Below, piece by piece: positions 61,583-64,000 of a DNA stretch of 64,000 nt. How positions within the stretch are numbered: the stretch's first letter is position 1; every line of letters begins with the position of its first letter. Source of the stretch: Halobacteriovoraceae bacterium (lineage in GTDB: Bacteria; Bdellovibrionota; Bacteriovoracia; Bacteriovoracales; Bacteriovoracaceae); contig PASN01000013.1 of assembly GCA_002711995.1 (NCBI GenBank), forward strand, positions 248,001 through 312,000, given 5' to 3'. The notes under the pieces were generated by a model. It searched no databases, had not been told where the DNA came from, and saw only the letters and a program-made list of their open reading frames with translations. Made by a program: the position numbers and the translations under genes.

Positions 61583-62218
61583 ATGGAGCCTAAAAAACCT
61601 CTACTCAGGGGACATTTTCATCAATCAATGTTTTTTATCACATTGGGTGCATGCTCCTTGTTAATAGCTCAGTGTGAGAATGCTAAGCAGCTAGCGTCTT
61701 CAATTATCTATTCAATTGGGCTTCTGTCTATGTTTGGAATTAGCGCTTTGTATCACAGGATTAATTGGTCTCCAGACACGAGAGCAATTCTAAGAAAGCT
61801 AGATCACAGTGGCATCTTTATAATGATTGCGGGCTCATTCACGCCAATCACAATGTTTGCTCTTTCTTCAAGTTCGGGAATGTTTCTTTTAAAAACCATA
61901 TGGGTTGTGACTCTGCTGGGAGTGTTAAAGTCAGTTCTCTTTGCCCATCTTAATAAGAAAATAAACATGCTGTTGTACTTGATTGCTGGCTATTTAATCA
62001 TGCCTTATGTCTCCGAGATCGGAGAAAACGTGGGAAGTGTAAATGTATGGCTGCTTGTGGCCGGAGGAATTGTTTACTCTGTGGGAGCTCTCAGCTATGG
62101 ATTTAAGTTTCCTAAGTTAAGCCCGAGAGTCTTTGGCTATCATGAGCTATTTCACGTATTTGTCAGTATCGCCGCCATTATTCACTTTATAGCCATCTAT
62201 TCGATCATTCTTCACTAA
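61583..62218 (+). CDS. Hemolysin III / AdipoR-like (PAQR) membrane protein
   Basis: 211 residues with about seven hydrophobic segments. Family motifs: FGISALYHRINWS (SxLYHR), LDHSGIFIMIAGSFTP, and near the C-terminus YHELFHVFVSIAAIIHF (H-x3-H with a later His), the zinc site of the PAQR superfamily. Bacterial members are called hemolysin III; a ceramidase-like or lipid-linked function is proposed for the family. The start ATG has a weak site. Confidence 0.85.
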   Translation: MEPKKPLLRGHFHQSMFFITLGACSLLIAQCENAKQLASSIIYSIGLLSMFGISALYHRINWSPDTRAILRKLDHSGIFIMIAGSFTPITMFALSSSSGMFLLKTIWVVTLLGVLKSVLFAHLNKKINMLLYLIAGYLIMPYVSEIGENVGSVNVWLLVAGGIVYSVGALSYGFKFPKLSPRVFGYHELFHVFVSIAAIIHFIAIYSIILH

Positions 62219-62384
62219 TTTTAGTAGTGTAGAAGCCTAGCTCGACTCATTTAGTTGTCACATAGCTAAGGTTTGGCCATCTCCAGTTCTAATTATTTCA
62301 GGTGTTTAGAGTGAAAATGTCAAACTTTGCCGTGTGGGACTTTATAATTAAGTAAGGATTCTTTAATTCCGAAAAGACAATGAG

Positions 62385-64000
62385 ATGAAAAAGTTTTTAC
62401 TACTATTACTATTATTTAGCTTCTACTCCTGCGAGGACATTTCTGGCACTAGACCGCTTGAGACCTTAAAGGATGATGTCGTTGGCGACATTGGAGGAGG
62501 AGTTGGAAACGGAGCAGTTCCAGGAGATGGAGCTATAGGCAATGAAGATCCAGAGTTAGTGGAAGCAAAGGTCGAAATAAGACACCTCATTGAGCCAAAA
62601 ATTGACAACAACAGCGATGGCGGTACTTATAAAAGAAAACTCACTATACCTAAAAACTATGATGGGCTTCTTTACTTGGCAGGGATAAATATTTCCACAC
62701 TGAGCGAGAAGAACCTGAAAGTTAGATTTAAATTTGGTCTTGATTCAAGTCCAATTGATATTCCAGCTCACATTAGCACGGCACCTGGGCTGACGCCTCA
62801 AACAAGTGTTGAAGTTCTAATCATGGATATGAGAAGCGCTCCATTCGATAAAGTGCGTTTATTTTATGATCTTTTTGACTACAACGAATACGACTTTGGA
62901 AACTCAACTCCTGACCCAGGCGTTCTAAGCGAGCCTGTTCAGTTTAATAGAGATGATAAGTTGTTTTGTAGAGGACTGAGGCTTGAGCACGATCCAACTT
63001 TTAATGGAAAGCTTGCAGACGGTTGCTCGGAAGCAAACGACACTTGTAAGTTTGCTTATGCAAAAATTTTAGATAAAGGCCTTGTGAAGTCAGACTGGCT
63101 TACGGCCATTCTTCCGACAGAAAAAAATGTGGCAAGCTCCACTGGCGTCCTGTCAGATGATAGCAATGAACTGAACCTTGATCGTTGTTTGCCTGACAAT
63201 CCAAGCTCTGCCCAACATACGATTGGATCCACCACATTTCCATTCTCTGCGAGCTTTAACTCTGGTCTTTCAAAGTGGGAGATCGTTGGGGGAAGCCTTG
63301 TTGAACTTTTTGAGGGGACAACGTCTCTTGGAGAGTACTACTACCAAGGGCCATATCAAGCAATTAACCTTAATAAGTGGGAAGTTAAAGACAGTGCTCT
63401 TCTAGGGGAGAGTGGGATCTTTGGAAAATTTTTAAACCTTAACTCTGTAGCGGGCGTGGACTCCACTGAACTTCAGTTTGGGGCCCAAGCAAAGCTATTT
63501 CCACTCCAAACAAAACTAAGTCTCCCAAAAGATGTTGAGTATATGGGGAGTGCTATTCCTGGCGATCCTAAGAGTATCCAAACTATGGGATCCAATGGTG
63601 AGAGCCTTTGGATGGATGGCTGCAACGAAAGAATTAGCACAATGCTTAACGACTATAACGGTGAACATGTAGGCTCATGCAATGTCACTGCAACTGTAGA
63701 AATCGTTGCCATTGAAGATGATGGAACCGAAAAAATAATTGACGCCACCAATGAAGTTAAGCTTCAGCTTGTTAAGCCTGAGACTTTAAACACTGACGGT
63801 GAAAACGTTTTACTTTCAAGTTTCCAATCATGCTCTTCTTCTTCCCAGTGTGGATCAGATGAATGTTGTATGAACAAGCGTTGCTGGTCAAAAGACATTG
63901 TTTCTCAATGTGTTGAAGATTTGCCTACATATGGAAACAACCTACCTGGAGACAGCTGTCAAAGTGATCATGAGTGCGCAAGTCTTTGCTGTAATCAAGC
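62385..64000 (+). CDS. Lipoprotein, 3' end cut by the window (at least 538 residues)
   Basis: The frame from ATG 62385 is open to the last base. Leader MKKFLLLLLLFSFYSC has a lipobox (YSC, Cys at 16). An Asn/Gly-rich linker follows, then a beta-rich body. Near the end of the window it is strongly Cys-rich (CSSSSQCGSDECCMNKRC, then GDSCQSDHECASLCC), a spaced C-x6-C-x4-CC knot pattern repeated at least twice. Function unknown. The start lacks a strong ribosome site. Confidence 0.7.
   Translation, partial: MKKFLLLLLLFSFYSCEDISGTRPLETLKDDVVGDIGGGVGNGAVPGDGAIGNEDPELVEAKVEIRHLIEPKIDNNSDGGTYKRKLTIPKNYDGLLYLAGINISTLSEKNLKVRFKFGLDSSPIDIPAHISTAPGLTPQTSVEVLIMDMRSAPFDKVRLFYDLFDYNEYDFGNSTPDPGVLSEPVQFNRDDKLFCRGLRLEHDPTFNGKLADGCSEANDTCKFAYAKILDKGLVKSDWLTAILPTEKNVASSTGVLSDDSNELNLDRCLPDNPSSAQHTIGSTTFPFSASFNSGLSKWEIVGGSLVELFEGTTSLGEYYYQGPYQAINLNKWEVKDSALLGESGIFGKFLNLNSVAGVDSTELQFGAQAKLFPLQTKLSLPKDVEYMGSAIPGDPKSIQTMGSNGESLWMDGCNERISTMLNDYNGEHVGSCNVTATVEIVAIEDDGTEKIIDATNEVKLQLVKPETLNTDGENVLLSSFQSCSSSSQCGSDECCMNKRCWSKDIVSQCVEDLPTYGNNLPGDSCQSDHECASLCCNQ

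Noticed and set aside
61015-62218. Frameshifted full-length asparaginase
   Set aside because: Only 49 bases separate the stop from the next well-identified gene, too short to hold the missing 150-residue domain.
1-64000. Prophage, insertion sequence, integron or genomic island
   Set aside because: No transposase, integrase, phage structural genes, att-like repeats next to the two tRNAs or inverted repeats of IS type were seen.

Overview
This window reads as ordinary chromosome from a Gram-negative bacterium with a modest GC content, very dense genes and many secreted proteins and lipoproteins. The gene set (LPS heptose pathway, TatC, tRNA genes with encoded CCA, several lipobox proteins, a PilZ protein, a FliG-like protein, a secreted protein-glutaminase-like enzyme, a Leptospira-type DUF1554 lipoprotein, and no mobile elements) fits the Bdellovibrionota, most likely the Bacteriovorax/Halobacteriovorax branch. 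That placement is an inference from gene content, not from a marker phylogeny.

Layout. 0-8.5 kb: a TonB-like protein, a membrane protein with a decayed histidine-kinase ATPase fold, D-aminoacyl-tRNA deacylase (dtd) with a ChaN-like protein, a 948-aa protein with a decayed N6-methylase-like core, and an acidic protein. 8.5-16 kb: rsmD, coaD and an aminotransferase in one operon, a lipoprotein/outer-membrane protein pair, PIN-PhoH, a PilZ protein and small unknowns. 16.5-21.3 kb: the proteolysis block clpP-clpX-lon with terminators and a hairpin in the lon leader, then tRNA-Val(TAC). 21.4-26.9 kb: three tandem paralogous lipoproteins with a PKD-like domain and 6, 18 and 8 copies of a 25-residue BspA/DUF285-type repeat. 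27-37 kb: secreted unknowns, hemerythrin, a large lipoprotein, a Cys-cluster protein, type III glutamine synthetase (glnN), a protein-glutaminase-like secreted enzyme and a DUF1554 lipoprotein. 37-39.4 kb: two LPS-core glycosyltransferases (one fused to DUF952) and tRNA-Leu(TAA). 39.4-44.4 kb: a lipoprotein, then an unusual three-gene set that looks like a stripped-down complex I Q-module (NuoB-like without cysteines, NuoC-NuoD fusion, NuoI-like ferredoxin), followed by a fatty-acid desaturase. 44.4-55.3 kb: aat, a ureohydrolase, a 2-hydroxyacid dehydrogenase, map, a BFD/NifU-like protein, tatC, an ABC transporter whose permease is fused to ankyrin repeats, and the polyamine operon speE-agmatinase. 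55.4-64 kb: hldD with a FliG-C-like gene, a dksA-like gene behind a structured leader, sodC, a PfpI/DJ-1 protein, htpG, a single-domain asparaginase, a hemolysin III protein, and a lipoprotein cut by the window end.

Links between regions: hldD (55.4 kb) supplies the ADP-heptose that the heptosyltransferase at 37-38 kb would use. SpeE and the agmatinase-like enzyme share an ATGA overlap and together would make putrescine and then spermidine. ClpXP, Lon, HtpG, SodC and the PfpI protein form a protein-quality and stress set, though spread over several transcripts.

The best candidate for an undescribed system is the NuoB/NuoCD/NuoI-like set at 40,922-43,225. Next come the GT9-DUF952 fusion, the expanding repeat lipoprotein family, the ankyrin-ABC permease fusion and the pseudo-methylase. 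All calls come from reading the sequence without database searches.
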